The notes below the pieces were generated by a model. It was not told the origin of the DNA and did not search any database. It saw nothing but the letters and a program-made list of their open reading frames with translations. A stretch of DNA of 64,000 nucleotides from Pseudisothecium myosuroides (taxonomy: Eukaryota > Streptophyta > Bryopsida > Hypnales > Lembophyllaceae): positions 7,564,001-7,628,000 of the forward strand of contig OX637296.1 of NCBI GenBank assembly GCA_951799445.1, written 5' to 3'. The translations under genes were made by a program, and so were the position numbers. How positions within the stretch are numbered: the stretch's first letter is position 1; every line of letters begins with the position of its first letter. Shown piece after piece: positions 23,835-36,358 of the stretch.

Positions 23835-25641
23835 GCTGTTAAGTGAAAGCCGAAATGAAGCGCTCTCAAACTCAAGCCCTAGCATGAGGTAATTTAATTC
23901 TAGTTATGTTGTAATCACGCATACAAGATCTGATAAAAGATTTTGTACTCCATTTGAGTACAATGATGATGTCCAAATGATTGGTTGAATCAAAAGTGTG
24001 AAAGTCTAGTGGGAGATTAGGCGCAGTTCCGTGAATTCCATTACCATGGAACATTTTTGTCTAATGCATAAACCGTGTTGTCTATACATTTATTCAACCC
24101 ATTTTAGAAGAAAAGTAGTCACCCCTTGTCAAAGAAAAAAATGAAAAGAGCCGTTGTTAGATGGTAATTGAATTCACAAAAGTGAAAGAGAAACACCTAA
24201 TCTCGCACTAGAATTTCAAAACATATTATATAGCCTATAGATATTCCTTTTACAATCCTCTAATAACTTGAAGAACCTTTCTTAGTATTCTAAAAGCTTT
24301 CATAGCCCTCTAGAAGCTTTATATTTTTTCAAAAGCTTCCATTGTCTTTTGGAGGCTTCAATGGATTTCTAGAAATTTTTCTTAGGTCTCTCACTACTAA
24401 TATGCATAGGAGGCAAGACGAAGACTCTTTAGTTTCATCACACAAGCTTTGAAACAATCTCTAGTGCTGCCTTGTCATGTATCTTGTCTCAAATTAGTAA
24501 TCAATTATCTTATCAAGTTATCAATCAACTTCCATTCTTACTTCTTGAAAGCAATGCTTTTCTACTTATATACTTCTTGTTGACTAGTTCTTCTATCCAT
24601 GACACATTCTATGTTACTATAATTCCTTGAAATTCATGTACTGGGCACATTTAACCTTTGACGTCCTAAATTAGATGTTGAAAATATTTGTAAAAATTAT
24701 GGAGTAGTTACTATTACATTTTTCCTTATTTAAGAGTCAAAAGACACTACTGTCAACTTACATTGAATAATTCAAACCATCAACAGCAAACCTTTCACAA
24801 ATGTGTTAGTTTTATGACATATCTCATTTTTCAATTTATTTTTTTATTTTATGTTGGCTTAAGGTATTTGGGTATTCAATTGAAAGAAAAAGACTTATGA
24901 AATTTCACAAGTCATTCTAATGTCTTAACATGATGATTCATTGCAAATCAATATTATAATTGTAAGCCTTAAGCGTAAACTTGTAAAGTAACATGTTGCT
25001 CTTGTTGGGGCTTTTAGTGCTAGATTATACCAATAAAAACAATTTGACTAAAAATCAACCAAAATCTTAATATGACATTGCCAAAATGTCTTCAATTTTT
25101 TATAAAATATATAAAAAATTACGTAATGTGGAAGACAACAATGGTGAGATGTAAATAAGAAGTATTTTCTATCTAAGATATCATTAAATGTAGAAATATA
25201 TGGTTTATATCATATTATTTTGTATTGCTAGTTTAATACTCCCTAAGAAAAGTAGTTGATTATATCAATTCCTATCAATGTAGATTGCCTAAAAAATTAA
25301 ATAAATAAATTCACTCCCAATTTTATGGAGTTTTATATGTTGCAATATTGTATGTCAAGTATTACAATCAGCCTTAATATAAATGGGACATGCTAAAAAA
25401 TGCAATTATCAAAATTAGTCAATTGCCAACTAGGCATTATAAAGTCGAAGAGGCATTGACAATAATTGGTATAGACAATGTATATTTGCTTGGTATAGTA
25501 GTCATTGTCTTTTTTAAATAAGCCATTGATTGTCTTTCCCTAATTACCTTTAGTCTTCTCTAAATAAGCCATTGTCTTTCCCTAGCCACCATTAGTCTTC
25601 TCTAAATAAGCCACTATCCTTCCCCCCCCCCATTCAGACTC
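23835..25641. other. AT-rich gene-free stretch
   Basis: Nothing coding is supported. Around 25500-25620 the phrase gtcttctctaaataagcca recurs, indicating a short degenerate tandem repeat just before the hairpin. Confidence 0.35.
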
Positions 25642-25720
25642 GTATCATTGGATATTTTGTCTTCTAGTTTGTCAAATCTTGAAGATATGACAAACTAGAA
25701 GACAAAATATCCAATGATAC
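25642..25720. repeat. Perfect 33-bp inverted repeat (hairpin)
   Basis: The left arm is 25642-25674 (starting gtatcattggatattttg) and the right arm 25688-25720 (ending caaaatatccaatgatac). They are perfect reverse complements around a 13-base loop. A perfect stem of this length in an otherwise decayed region suggests a recent or constrained structure. Confidence 0.9.
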
Positions 25721-27068
25721 CAGATTGAATATCCAATGGTAGATTCAAGATCTACAAAAATGACAATTTGGGATTGACTTCCTGGTGAGAGATTATGTAG
25801 ACATAAGCATTTCACTAGATTTGACAGCTTCAAGTGTGGATTTTTATTGCATATAACACAACCCAAAACTTCACATTGGTTCCATCTACCAATAGTCAAC
25901 TTATTGTGCAATAGTAGACTTTCCACATTCGAATACAACAATTGGTGAAACAAAAGATATCCCTTGCAAAACTAACAATTATACATAGACTCCTACAAAT
26001 TTTAGAAGCATCACACCCTAATGAATTGGCATTTATCTTTACAAATTGTCTAAACTTATTCTATCTTATTTCAACACAAATCAAATTGCCTATTCTACAA
26101 TATAGCCACCTTAATAAAATAATATTAGCATCAAATAGACATCAACATCTTAAAAAACAAAACAAAGACTCTTGTATTAAATAAAATAAGAGCACACATA
26201 AACATATTTGGAAATGATAAAGCATATGTATATGCAAAAAGTCAATAGCCAACAACAATATAGACACCTTTCAACAGATTATAAAAATGCCCACTCTGAA
26301 AACCTTTCTATTTATACAAAAGATAATTGGCCCTCAATACATATTGCCCCTTACAAAGGTCCTATATGATTCTTAAAGTCACATCTTTAAAAAAATCGAA
26401 AAGTACAAAAAATAAACTAATAGTCTTTAACTTATTTAGTATTAATAAATGGTCAAACAATAATGACATACACTGCAAACTCTTGAACAACTTTTTAGGA
26501 AAACCTATAAATCATAGATGCCTAAAAAAAACTATTAAAATTCAAATACGGTCAATAATAGGGGTAACCTAAAAAAAAATCTTCTAGAATATAAAAAAAA
26601 TTGCATTTCAAGTGACAAGCCCGGATTTTTGGGAACAATTTTTTTCTGACATCTATGTTGACATCTAGTTGTTTTTATGTAAAAAATAACATCCAATATA
26701 TGAACATCATTAAAAACATAAAAATAGCTAGATATCAATAAAGATGTAAAAAAAAAACGTTCCAAAAAATCCGAGGTTGTAAAAAAAACACGAGTTTCTT
26801 CTAGTGACTATATTTAACAACTACAAGTTCACTTGCAATCTACAATAATCTGACACATAGATCCATGTCCTTGGTTGTAAGTGAATATGTTGTCCACCTT
26901 GAATTTTTCTGATGAATTGAAGGTTTACTGCAGATAGCCCATGGGCTGTAAGTGTCTATTTACACTATTGTGAATTGAGCTCTTGGATTAGGTGATGTTT
27001 GTGATGTACAAGATGTTTGTTGTACGTTCACTTGTCTCGTCACTTGTTTAAATGCATTAGTTGTGAGA
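25721..27068. other. AT-rich gene-free stretch
   Basis: The phrase gaatatccaatggta just after the hairpin echoes its stem. Otherwise no gene or element is identified. Short open frames here have AT-rich, low-complexity translations and no motifs. Confidence 0.35.
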
Positions 27069-27965
27069 TTAACCCCTAAAGGCCCAAGGCCTTTTTTCTG
27101 AAAAAAAACACTCAATCTATAGCAAAAAGTAAAAAAACATTAAAATTGTTTTTTTTTCACATCTAATTGTAGGATCTTACACCTAATTGGTATGAGAATG
27201 TGTGGAAAAAATTTCAGAATTTTTGACCGCACAGATTGCAAGACTGCGTTTAAAGTGGAAAAAACAAGTTTTTCAGAACATTGGAGGACCAGATTTTTTG
27301 ACTTTAAACATTTTTTAACTTAAAATTTTTGCACTACAGCGTTTTGAGCTTTAAATCTTTATAGTGGAGAATTGAGTTGAGAGTCTAGGAAAAAAAACTT
27401 AATTATCATTCTTAAAAAAATTGTTAAGTAGAAGTAGGTACAAGATAGAAGGAAAATCTAAAATATTCATATATTTTAGATGGAATTAAAATGCACTAAT
27501 CCCAATGGTGAGATTGTTCTAGCAAATAAACTAAACCATTCCAAAAAAAAAAATTGAAAAATTACAAAAATTGCATTCCGAAATGAATCCTACAAGTTAT
27601 TTTTTTCAAAAACATGCTCTAACTGCCTGAAAAACAAGAATGTCCATAACTTCTTCATAACAAATTCAAATGAAATGAATCAAAGCTTTCCAGATAGACA
27701 AAAATATAATCTATGAAGGAAAAAAAAATTCAAAAATTCAAAATTTGCAAATTTTTTTGCTGCCCCCCGTCCCCAAGCATTCCAAGAAATGGCATAACTT
27801 CTCGCTCAAAGGTCCGATTTCAATTTTTTTTTTTCTACCACGTACCTCTCTCAATTCTTCATGTTCAAAAAAAGTTTCAAAAAATCAAGAGAAAATTTCA
27901 GCCCATAGGTACCTGCCCAAAAACACATTTGTCCCCCGAAGGGACAATGGGCTTTTAGGGGTTAC
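27069..27965. mobile_element. piggyBac-like TTAA MITE, copy B
   Basis: The element is 27073-27961 (889 bp), with TTAA at 27069-27072 on the left and TTAC on the right, probably a mutated TTAA. Ends are cccctaaaggcccaaggcc and, inverted, cccctaaaagcccattg. It carries a tgtcccccgaagggaca stem-loop near the right end. It closely matches the reverse complement of copy C (48299-49208), suggesting recent activity. Confidence 0.85.
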
Positions 27966-29628
27966 GTAGGTTGTGATCTTCCTTGCATAGTCTATAGGAT
28001 AAAGTTTCAATTCAACACATTGTGCCCATTGCTTGGGGGGTTTAGGTCATCACATTTCCTATTGGACTCTTCTAGGGGGTAGCCTCTCTAATCAAAAAAT
28101 TTCATAGCCCCTTTAAAAGCATACTTTATCTACCATCAACCAACATAATACAATAATCTCAAATTTAATCCATCATTGGCCAGAGAAAATAGACAAAAAC
28201 AAACTTACAAGGAATTATCAAATACAACACTTTTTATAAATGCCAATGGGATGACCTAATAATCATCAATACACTAAATGATTGACAATAGATAAAATTT
28301 TGCCTATTTATGATATAGATACTTCAAATCTCAACCTGCAATCCCTACTACAATATTACAAACAAAACAACACTCACACTTTTCAAACTTAACAAATACA
28401 CACTTCCAATAACAACACAAAGAGACTAAATACATCCTAATTAACTCCTCTACAACTACCACTCATCCACATAAACATTAAAGAATGCAAATCATGACAA
28501 AAATATTGAAACATCAAACCCAATATTGCACATCCAAGACTGTAAATCAACCCATATGTATGACAAATTGGGCACGCTCTTATTAACAATCTCCAAATCA
28601 AGACTATGGAAAGAATACCAAGTCAACATTCAAATCTACATTGCATTAAAGCCTCCAATTGAACAATCCTTCCAAACAAAACTATCAATAGTTTGTCCTA
28701 TAAAAAATAGATATGAAAGGAGATTTATATAAGGATGAGCCATTAGTTTATGGCAATCACAAATGACATACTAACGGTTGTAACAAGGACACGTGGCATA
28801 TTAGTCAAGCTATAGCAATTGGGATAAAGAACATTTTGGCCACCACAACATCAAGTCAATACTTTTATTTTTATGCAAGAAAAATATTTGTTCATACTTT
28901 ATTTTTATCTTCATATACTTTTAGTTTTAAAATTTGTTTGTATCTCGATATTTTATTTTTACCTTTATTTTGCTTTTGCTTTTTATATAAAAATTTATTT
29001 TTTAATTTATTTACTATTTTTATATGTCAAATAAATTTAAGAAAAAAAATATATAATAAAAAATTCATAGAATATATGATATTAAGCGTTAGTGCTACAA
29101 ATGATTTGCCATATTTAGAGGATTAAAAATTGGGCATAAAAGGAGATTAAAGAGGGCTTAGTTGTCACTTTTGAGGCAATTACAAATGACATACTAATGG
29201 TTATGGCAATTGCTATGACAAAGGGCATACTAGTAAATAATTAAAGTTTTACTCTCAAATATTTTCAAATAAAAGCATTCAAAGTAATGGATATTGTAAT
29301 CAATGCAATGGTTATAGATTCACCTTTTTAGTGTTGAACTCAAAATTTTGAATAAAAATGTGAAGGATAAAAACATGTCGATATAAATAGATGAAATTGT
29401 AGCAACACGGCTTGGCTTTGTATACATATATTATAGATAATGCCTTTGTTTTGAGGATGCACATACCAAAGTTATGAAAGTAAGATCCGTATAGATTATA
29501 ACCTTGAGGATTTAAAAGGAGGTTAAATTTTCACCTCATGTGAATATTTTCACTTCATGAGATTAATTTCCTTTGCAATTGAGGATTGCAATTGAGGGAG
29601 TCTTCACACTAGTACAGGAAATGAAACC
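27966..29628. other. AT-rich gene-free stretch
   Basis: Contains two copies of the dispersed phrase caaatgacatactaa (near 28765 and 29186), also seen in altered form near 21930. No gene, RNA gene or complete element is identified. Confidence 0.35.
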
Positions 29629-30228
29629 TTAACCTATGATTATTTTTCACCGAAAATACTCTAAAACTGCCATGTTTAGTACAAGTACCAAATTTTTGAA
29701 AAAAGAAAAATTTTGACACATAAAACCAGAGGATCTTGTAGCATGCTGACTTGAAAATATGTGGAAAAAATTTCAGAAATTTCCACTACGTGGAGTGTAA
29801 GATAAAAGCATTCAAATTCATTGAAATCATTTTTTTGGCCCTACGAAAAACAGGGCAACTGCATTTTACAAGCTCACTTTTCTATGAAAAAATGTCCAAA
29901 ATGATGGTGCTTCTTTGGATTCATTCTTCAAAGAACGTTGGCTACATGCTAGGAAAATTTCACGTCATTTGGAATTCTACAACATATAAAAAAATAGTAA
30001 GTAGAAAGAAGTAGAGAATGATTCAAAATACTAAATTGTTAAGAATTATGTTATGGAATTGAAAAATGCAAATCCCAATGGTTGCAATGTTGTTATAAAC
30101 AATCTACATCCTTTGACTTTAAATTTTTCAAAAAATATTGAAAATTGAGTAAGATAAAGGAATTTAAAGTTTATTTTAGAGTAGAGAATCCATAACTGCT
30201 CGCAAACAAAAATTCCTCATAACTTTCA
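29629..30228. mobile_element. Truncated TTAA MITE, copy F
   Basis: Colinear with the left two thirds of copy E (32794-33722): shared phrases include ttttcaccgaaaa, tagtacaagtaccaaat and aaaaaatttcagaa. The extreme left end is damaged and the right end is missing. Confidence 0.65.
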
Positions 30229-31056
30229 TCTCACGTCACCTCTTTGTGACTTTATGTTTATGTCATTTCCTCATATGAATTCCTAATTTATGCCATTTTC
30301 TTGTATAATGTGATTTCATGAGGATCAAGTCTTTTGAGGAGTGAAAGCTTCAACCCTAACTTTTCCGGCAAGTGTCATAACCACGGTTTAGAGCATCTAG
30401 TCTTTTCACCAAATACTAATAAAGTATGAAAGGACAAGCCTTGTGACTAGCCAAGAGTTATCTAATTTTTGGATGACTAAGTGAATTCTTTATTTTAATT
30501 TATAGTATTCAACAAAATCATTTTTAGAGACTTTTAGTCCTTGCAACCTTAATGATTTTAGTTCATTTGGATTAAATTGGGTGTAGGAATGGAATGAGGT
30601 GCTTCCACTATATATGTCTTCTTGTATATAATTGCAATTTAAGAAAAAAATCTCAATACAATAATGGTTCTTTAGATAGAGCATTAAATATGGTTTTCTA
30701 AAATTTTGGTATTTTGACTTCCAACTACTTTGAAGGAGGGCCAAAATATTTTATAGAAGTTCAAGTTTCCACAAAAATCACCTGGTGGGATAAGATTTTG
30801 AGTTTTTTTTGGAGTTGGACATTGTTTCTTCGACCTTTCATGTCACTTTTTTTCACATCAGTTCATATATTTCATTTTCTTGTGCAATATACTTTTGTGC
30901 AAGGGTCACGTCTTTTGATTTGTCTAGCAGGATCGAAATTTGGATTTTTGACACCCCAATTTACAAAGACTAGATGAATTATAGTCTTAATTTAATAATT
31001 TTAATCTTTTAATGTCCAAATCCATTCTAAAAATTTTAAACATTTTTGTTATTTTT
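30229..31056. other. AT-rich gene-free stretch
   Basis: No supported gene or element. The open frame around 30714-30977 is an AT-rich frame with no motif. Confidence 0.35.
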
Positions 31057-31700
31057 TTAACCCCTAAAGTCCCAAGGCCATATTTTTGCCAAAAACCATT
31101 TAAAATTGCCATTTGTGTTGCGTTCACCCAAGAAAACAAATAAAACATTTTTTTAAGCCAAAAACCAGTACTGCATTCACCCAAGAAAGCAAATAGAACA
31201 TTTAAAAAAATCTAATAATAGGATCTTGTGCTTCACTTATCTGAGATCATGCGGTAAAAATTTCATCAAATTTGACCATATAGATTGGAAGATATTAGCA
31301 TTCAAAGTTGGACAAATATTTTTTTTTCAAAAAGATGCTTATATTGCCCAAAAAATAAGATTGTCCATAACTTTCTCTTCACTAGTCCAAATAGAATGAA
31401 TTAAAGCTTCATATGTAGACAAAAATATAGTATTTTAGGAAAAAAAATTTAAAAATTTAATTTTCACTTTCTGCAAATTTTTTTGTGTTGCCCGCTAAGT
31501 TTAGTTTTAGACTTTTTGTGTTATACAGAGTAGCTTTTACTCATGGGCACCAATTGAAATAAAATTATATTCCCACGAAGCTAATCAGTTTTTCTATCTT
31601 ATGAAAAAGTTTCAAAAAGTTTTACCAAACATTGAGGTCATAGGAACCTGACCAAAATCCATTTTGTCCTCCAAGGAGGCAATGGGACTTTAGGGGTCAA
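31057..31700. mobile_element. piggyBac-like TTAA MITE, copy D (internally deleted)
   Basis: The element is 31061-31696 (636 bp). It has TTAA at 31057-31060 and TCAA on the right. Both ends read cccctaaagtccca in inverted orientation, 14 identical bases. The interior is shorter than that of the 0.9-kb copies. Confidence 0.75.
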
Positions 31701-32789
31701 TATCTTTGTTACCTTAATTTCATCAAATTATTCATAAAAATGATCATTTTTAAAAAATTAAAGAATTTCTTGGATGAATGAGAATGTATTTGATGAAACA
31801 TGGGCTTGAAGCACTTTGTTCATCATCCGGAATACAAATGTCAAAGCGCTTAGGGTTTAAATTCATAATTTGAAATGATATTGTTGTAGGCTTTGGATCC
31901 TTGAAACTTCAAGGCTTTGGGTCATGACACATGAAAATACATAAATTTGGGCAATAGGCATACACATGTAGACATCTAACTTCAATCCGATGACATATGC
32001 AGTTGTGTAACTTTTGGTAGTAAGACATTTTATTCTTAGAATGGAAGGGGAGAAAATTTGGATTGGAATTTGTATTTTTTAAAGAACTCAACAAAAGGCA
32101 ATTTTTTTTAAACTAGGCACATTTCATAAAAGACAAAGTAAAGTATTTAATAGTCACTTGAAGGAAAAATACTAATGTATGCATGTCACTTGAAAAGGAA
32201 GCTTGTCTTTGGCAAATCATTATCTAAATCTGTGATTGAAAGATAGGATTTTTAATACAACAAACGAGATTTTGGTAAAAAATTTGGATTTTTGAAGCCT
32301 TGATTGATAAAGACTATCATAAAATGACATAGCTTTTGTTTTTTTATTAGTTCATTGATGCCAAAATTGAATTTTATAAAATGTTAAGAAACAAATAGCA
32401 AAATTTGTAGAAAATAAGTAAGAGCTATATCAAAAACTTCACTAATAAAGGGCTAGTGTTGCAAGGGTTTAGAATTGGTGGCCAACGTACATGACTACAA
32501 TAGTATACAAAAGTGTACACCCCTTTGGCACTTACTCAAGCTTAGCAAAAGTTAATGCAACACATGAATCGCACCATTTGGCATTCATAGTCTCAAATAT
32601 TAAAATGCTTTTAATAGATTCATTGTCCATACAAATTGTATATTCACTATTCATTCACTACTTGATAAATAATTGAACCACTACCGATACCTTGAACCGT
32701 TTCAAACCCACTTCTTTTATGCATGCATATCACGAGTAAACAAAATTATACGAAGTAATAATTACACAATTTGTGCTTTTATAATTTTC
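31701..32789. other. AT-rich gene-free stretch
   Basis: No coding region, RNA gene or bounded repeat is recognisable between the two MITEs. Confidence 0.35.
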
Positions 32790-33726
32790 TTAACCCCTAA
32801 AGTTCCATGACTATGTTTTCACCGAAAACACTCAAAAACTGCCATTTTTAGTACAAGTACCAAATTCTTGCAAAAGAAACTTTTTTGACACATGTAACCA
32901 TAGGATCTTATAGTAAACTAGTTTTGGAAGATGTGGAAAAAATTTCAGAATTTTCCACCATACGGATTGGAAGATAATAGCATTTGAATTAGCAAAAATC
33001 CTTTTTTTGTCCCTGCAAAAAACAGGGCAGCTGCACTTCACAAGGTCACATTTGTACAAAAAAATGTCCAAAATGGTACAGTAGTGCTTCTCTGAATTCT
33101 TTTTCCTAAACAAGTTGGCTACATGCTTAAAAAATTTCAAATCATTTGGAGTTGTACAACATATACAAAAAAAATAGTAAGTAGAAAGAAGTAGAGAATG
33201 ATCCAAAATATTAAATTGTTAAGAATTTAATTATGGAATTGAAAAATGTCAATCCCAATGGTTGTAATGTTGTAATAAACAATCTGCATCCTATGATTTT
33301 TTTTTCCCAAAAAATATTAAAAATTGAGTGACATAAATAGCTTCAAAGTTTATTTCAGAGTAGAGAATCCATAACTGCCCATAAACTAAAAACACTCATA
33401 ACTTTTGACTCATTGGTCGAAATGGAATGATTCAAAGCTTTCCACTTATACATAACTCTAAAAGAACAATTTCAAATTTTTATTTTTGAAAAAAGTATTT
33501 TTTTCTGATCTGCCCGGACTGCCCAGTTACAAAAAAAAGTAACATATTTGGCCATAACTTTTGACTCCTATTTCCAAATGTCATGAAATTTAGTGCATAT
33601 GAAAGATATTTCTTGCGCCCACCTTCTATTAAAATTTCAGCTTAAAATATGAAAATCTCTAGTCACACGTACTTGCCCAAAATTTCTATACAACCAAAAA
33701 ACGCATGCCAGTCCTTTAGGGGTTAA
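32790..33726. mobile_element. piggyBac-like TTAA MITE, copy E
   Basis: The element is 32794-33722 (929 bp), with TTAA at 32790-32793 and 33723-33726. Ends are cccctaaagttccatgac and, inverted, cccctaaaggactggcatg. Its interior defines a subfamily shared with copy F and different from copies A-D. No coding capacity. Confidence 0.85.
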
Positions 33727-34497
33727 ATTTGAAAGGTATGACAATTTGTTTACAATGAAGAAATGACAAATTGTGAAATAATTACAAGACTACAAAACTG
33801 AAATCATCTTTAATTCATATAAGTGTGAACAAACCACTTTGGGTGGAAAAAATGATTTTTCATCATTGCAAAGACAAAAATCATGTCACATTACGGTAGT
33901 TGAGTTTTAGCCTTGATCCAATAATTTAAACACTTTAAATAAAAACATCATTGTTGTAGACATACAATTTGAAGATTTTGTCAGACATACAGAGACACAT
34001 AACTTCATTTAGCATATATGGACTTGTAACTCTAATCAACTAATATATATGATATGTGCGGATATGAAATTTTGAGGAAGAAGCATGCATAAGCATATAA
34101 CTTTAATCAATAGATCTATAGATGTACCTTATGCAAACATTTGTTATACTATATTCAAAAAACATTTTTTCATTCTATGGTTTAATAAGGGGTTCAATAG
34201 AAAATGTCTTGCCAAGAGAACATTAGAGGGGATGTAAAGGAAGAAAGGTCATACAAGTAAAGATTGCCTACTTTGGAATTTCTTACATTAGATGGAGTTT
34301 CTACATGTTCCTACATAATTATGGTCATCATCATCAATAAATAGTCATAATAATGTTGGCTCGAAGATCATCATAAATGAAAAATGTTGTGGTAGATTGA
34401 CTAGCCATTTCTCATGGACATAAATAACAAGGCCTACATTTTGTGCACTTTGGGCATCTATACCATCCTTCTTGAAAGATAGCCTACAATTGGAGTT
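33727..34497. other. AT-rich gene-free stretch
   Basis: Nothing coding or structured is recognisable. Confidence 0.35.
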
Positions 34498-34575
34498 TTA
34501 ACCCCTAAAGGACTGAGGTCTTTTTTTTTTGTCAAAAAACATTTAAAATTTCCATTTCTATTGCAAGGTGCAGAA
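34498..34575. mobile_element. Left-end remnant of a TTAA MITE
   Basis: TTAA at 34498-34501 is followed by cccctaaaggactgaggtc and a short stretch like the MITE left interior, then the homology stops. No matching right end is found nearby. Confidence 0.55.
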
Positions 34576-34837
34576 CTTTATTTTATTTTTGCATATCCAA
34601 TTGTTGTATGTTATTTCTTCAAAAATACACTAGTGCAGATGCTCTTCACAGCATTCGGGATTTTTTTTGAGTTTTATTGGCTATTTTTCTTCAATTCCCA
34701 AATTGAACCAGTTTTTCAATTCATGGAGTCTGATTATTTTTTCTACTTTGTATTCAAAATATAAATTTTATAGATTTTTTTCTATCAATGTTTTCAAAGC
34801 AATAGCCGCCAGGTTTTTCCGAACATTGGCTCTCCTG

Positions 34838-35137
34838 TTAAGGTAACTACACCTCATTCTATCCCCTTTCTAAAACCATCCCCTACAAATTCTTGCCTAA
34901 AATGTACTCCCACTATTCATGAGAGTCTGGGGTCAATTTTAGAAACACCTATTTTCAGTACATTGAATATTCATAGTTTATTCATACGGTCTCCAAAAAC
35001 TGCATTCTCAGAGAATCTAGAATCCCCTTTGGACTACCAACAAGCCCCCCACAAAAAAATTTCCAATATAATAATGAGAATCATGCTGAAATCAGCTGAA
35101 TTGCTTAAACGGTCGATTTTAGGTGTAGTTACCTTAT
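34838..35137. mobile_element. 292-bp element with 13-bp perfect TIRs
   Basis: 34842-35133 starts ggtaactacacct and ends with its exact inverse, aggtgtagttacc. The left flank is TTAA and the right flank TTAT. It may be another TTAA-targeting MITE, or one that targets TA or TTA, since the boundary is ambiguous by one or two bases. Confidence 0.55.
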
Positions 35138-35202
35138 TAGGTCTAAAGATCTTTCCCTTGAAATTGTTCTTGAAATGGCTGCGCACATTCTGCTTCATTC
35201 AA

Positions 35203-35733
35203 TACGTGAAACCTTCGATGCCGTGAACGGTAAATGCTTCACCTGTTGGCGCTCCTCCCTCATTGCAAAATGCCCTCACCACCTTACTTCTAGACCTACT
35301 CTTGGCGCTTGAATCAAGGCACAGAGCTTCGAGATTGGAAACAGATATCCTAACACAATTCAGTGCAGCTTTGAGGAAATTCAATGCACACCTCCGTTTC
35401 ATCCGAGCTAAATTCCCAGTAGCAACAAACTAAGTCTTCATCACTTCGAGAGTCTGAAAGCACGAATTCCCTGTTAACGCTGCTCGAAACGAAGATTTTA
35501 GGGTTTAGGATGTTAATCCCTGTCGAGCATTTGCACCTGTAGGACGGCAATTTACAGGTCCCGTGTTCTTCGGATCTCATTTGTTTCATCCGAAAAGCAC
35601 TGTAACTTGTTAGGGATTCATCGTAATTTCTGTGTTGTGGCGCTAGCGGAAGAGTTGCGCGATTCTTGATTCCCGAGAGAGACGCTGCTACGACGTGCGT
35701 GAGTGAGAGATTCTGAGAGAAGTGGTGCGCGAG
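35203..35733. promoter_or_regulatory. Upstream region of the 177-codon ORF
   Basis: GC content rises here compared with the desert to the left. On the minus strand an ATG-initiated frame (from 35402) runs to a good donor-like site (gcgccaacag then gtgaag, about 35240), so a divergent gene with its first exon here is possible. I found no downstream exon and do not call it. Confidence 0.25.
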
Positions 35734-36267
35734 ATGGAGTTGTGGGAGGAGCCAAGGAGGTCGAACCCTTCCAAGCGTCGGAGGTGTGTGGATCACGAGA
35801 CTGTGAGCGAGACTGGTGGTGGAGCACGGTTTCAACGGCTGCCAGGTTCCGGTGCATCGGATCGGTTGGCTTCTGCCAAGAGAATGTATGCCCAGGCCAC
35901 GGAACGCTTGAACGCTGCGAAGAGAGAGAGGGAGGAGATCTTGGAGGATCAGTTTGGCTCACATTTGTTCTCTCTGTCGGAGAGCCTGTTTACCACGCCC
36001 CAGGCGAAGGAGTATTTGATGTTGCGGCGCGAACTGGAGGTCTTGAGACTCCGGAGACTGATTAGGCAAACCGAAGGTGCAGTTCTAGCTGCTCCTGCAT
36101 CTCCCTTCTCTGAGCTGTGTTTCGTTGAAGGGAAGAACGAGTATTGGAGGTTGAGGGAAGTACTTGACCTTGCGAGAATTCGGAAATTGAGAGCGAGGAT
36201 AGCAGCTAGAGCTGTAGCTGCGCCCGCGCCTGCACTTCTGGAAGGGAGGTGGGAATCAGGTCCTTGA
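35734..36267 (+). CDS. Uncharacterised basic helical protein with internal repeat
   Basis: A 177-codon single-exon frame from ATG 35734 to a TGA stop, GC-rich against an AT-rich background. The N-terminus is basic (SKRRR, a possible nuclear signal). The middle (about residues 47-75) is strongly helical and charged. Two related helical units follow: one contains KEYLMLRRELEVLRLRRL, the second NEYWRLREVLDLARIRKL, each followed by an alanine/proline segment (VLAAPAS and VAAPAPA). I do not recognise the family. An upstream in-frame GTG at 35722 is not needed. Degenerate telomere-like repeats follow the stop. Confidence 0.5.
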   Translation: MELWEEPRRSNPSKRRRCVDHETVSETGGGARFQRLPGSGASDRLASAKRMYAQATERLNAAKREREEILEDQFGSHLFSLSESLFTTPQAKEYLMLRRELEVLRLRRLIRQTEGAVLAAPASPFSELCFVEGKNEYWRLREVLDLARIRKLRARIAARAVAAPAPALLEGRWESGP

Positions 36268-36296
36268 CCCGTGCGGTTCGTCCAGGGCAAGTCCTG

Positions 36297-36358
36297 CATT
36301 TAGTTTTAGGGTTTAGTTTTAGGTTTTAGGGTTTAGTTTTAGGTTTTAGGGTTTAGAG
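36297..36358. repeat. Interstitial telomere-like repeats
   Basis: Degenerate units of TTTAGGG mixed with TTTTAGG and TTTAG follow the 177-codon ORF. They match the plant-type telomere motif imperfectly, so this is an interstitial repeat rather than a chromosome end. Confidence 0.75.

Noticed and set aside
36297..36358. Chromosome end
   Set aside because: The TTTAGGG-like repeats are few, degenerate and flanked on both sides by unrelated sequence.
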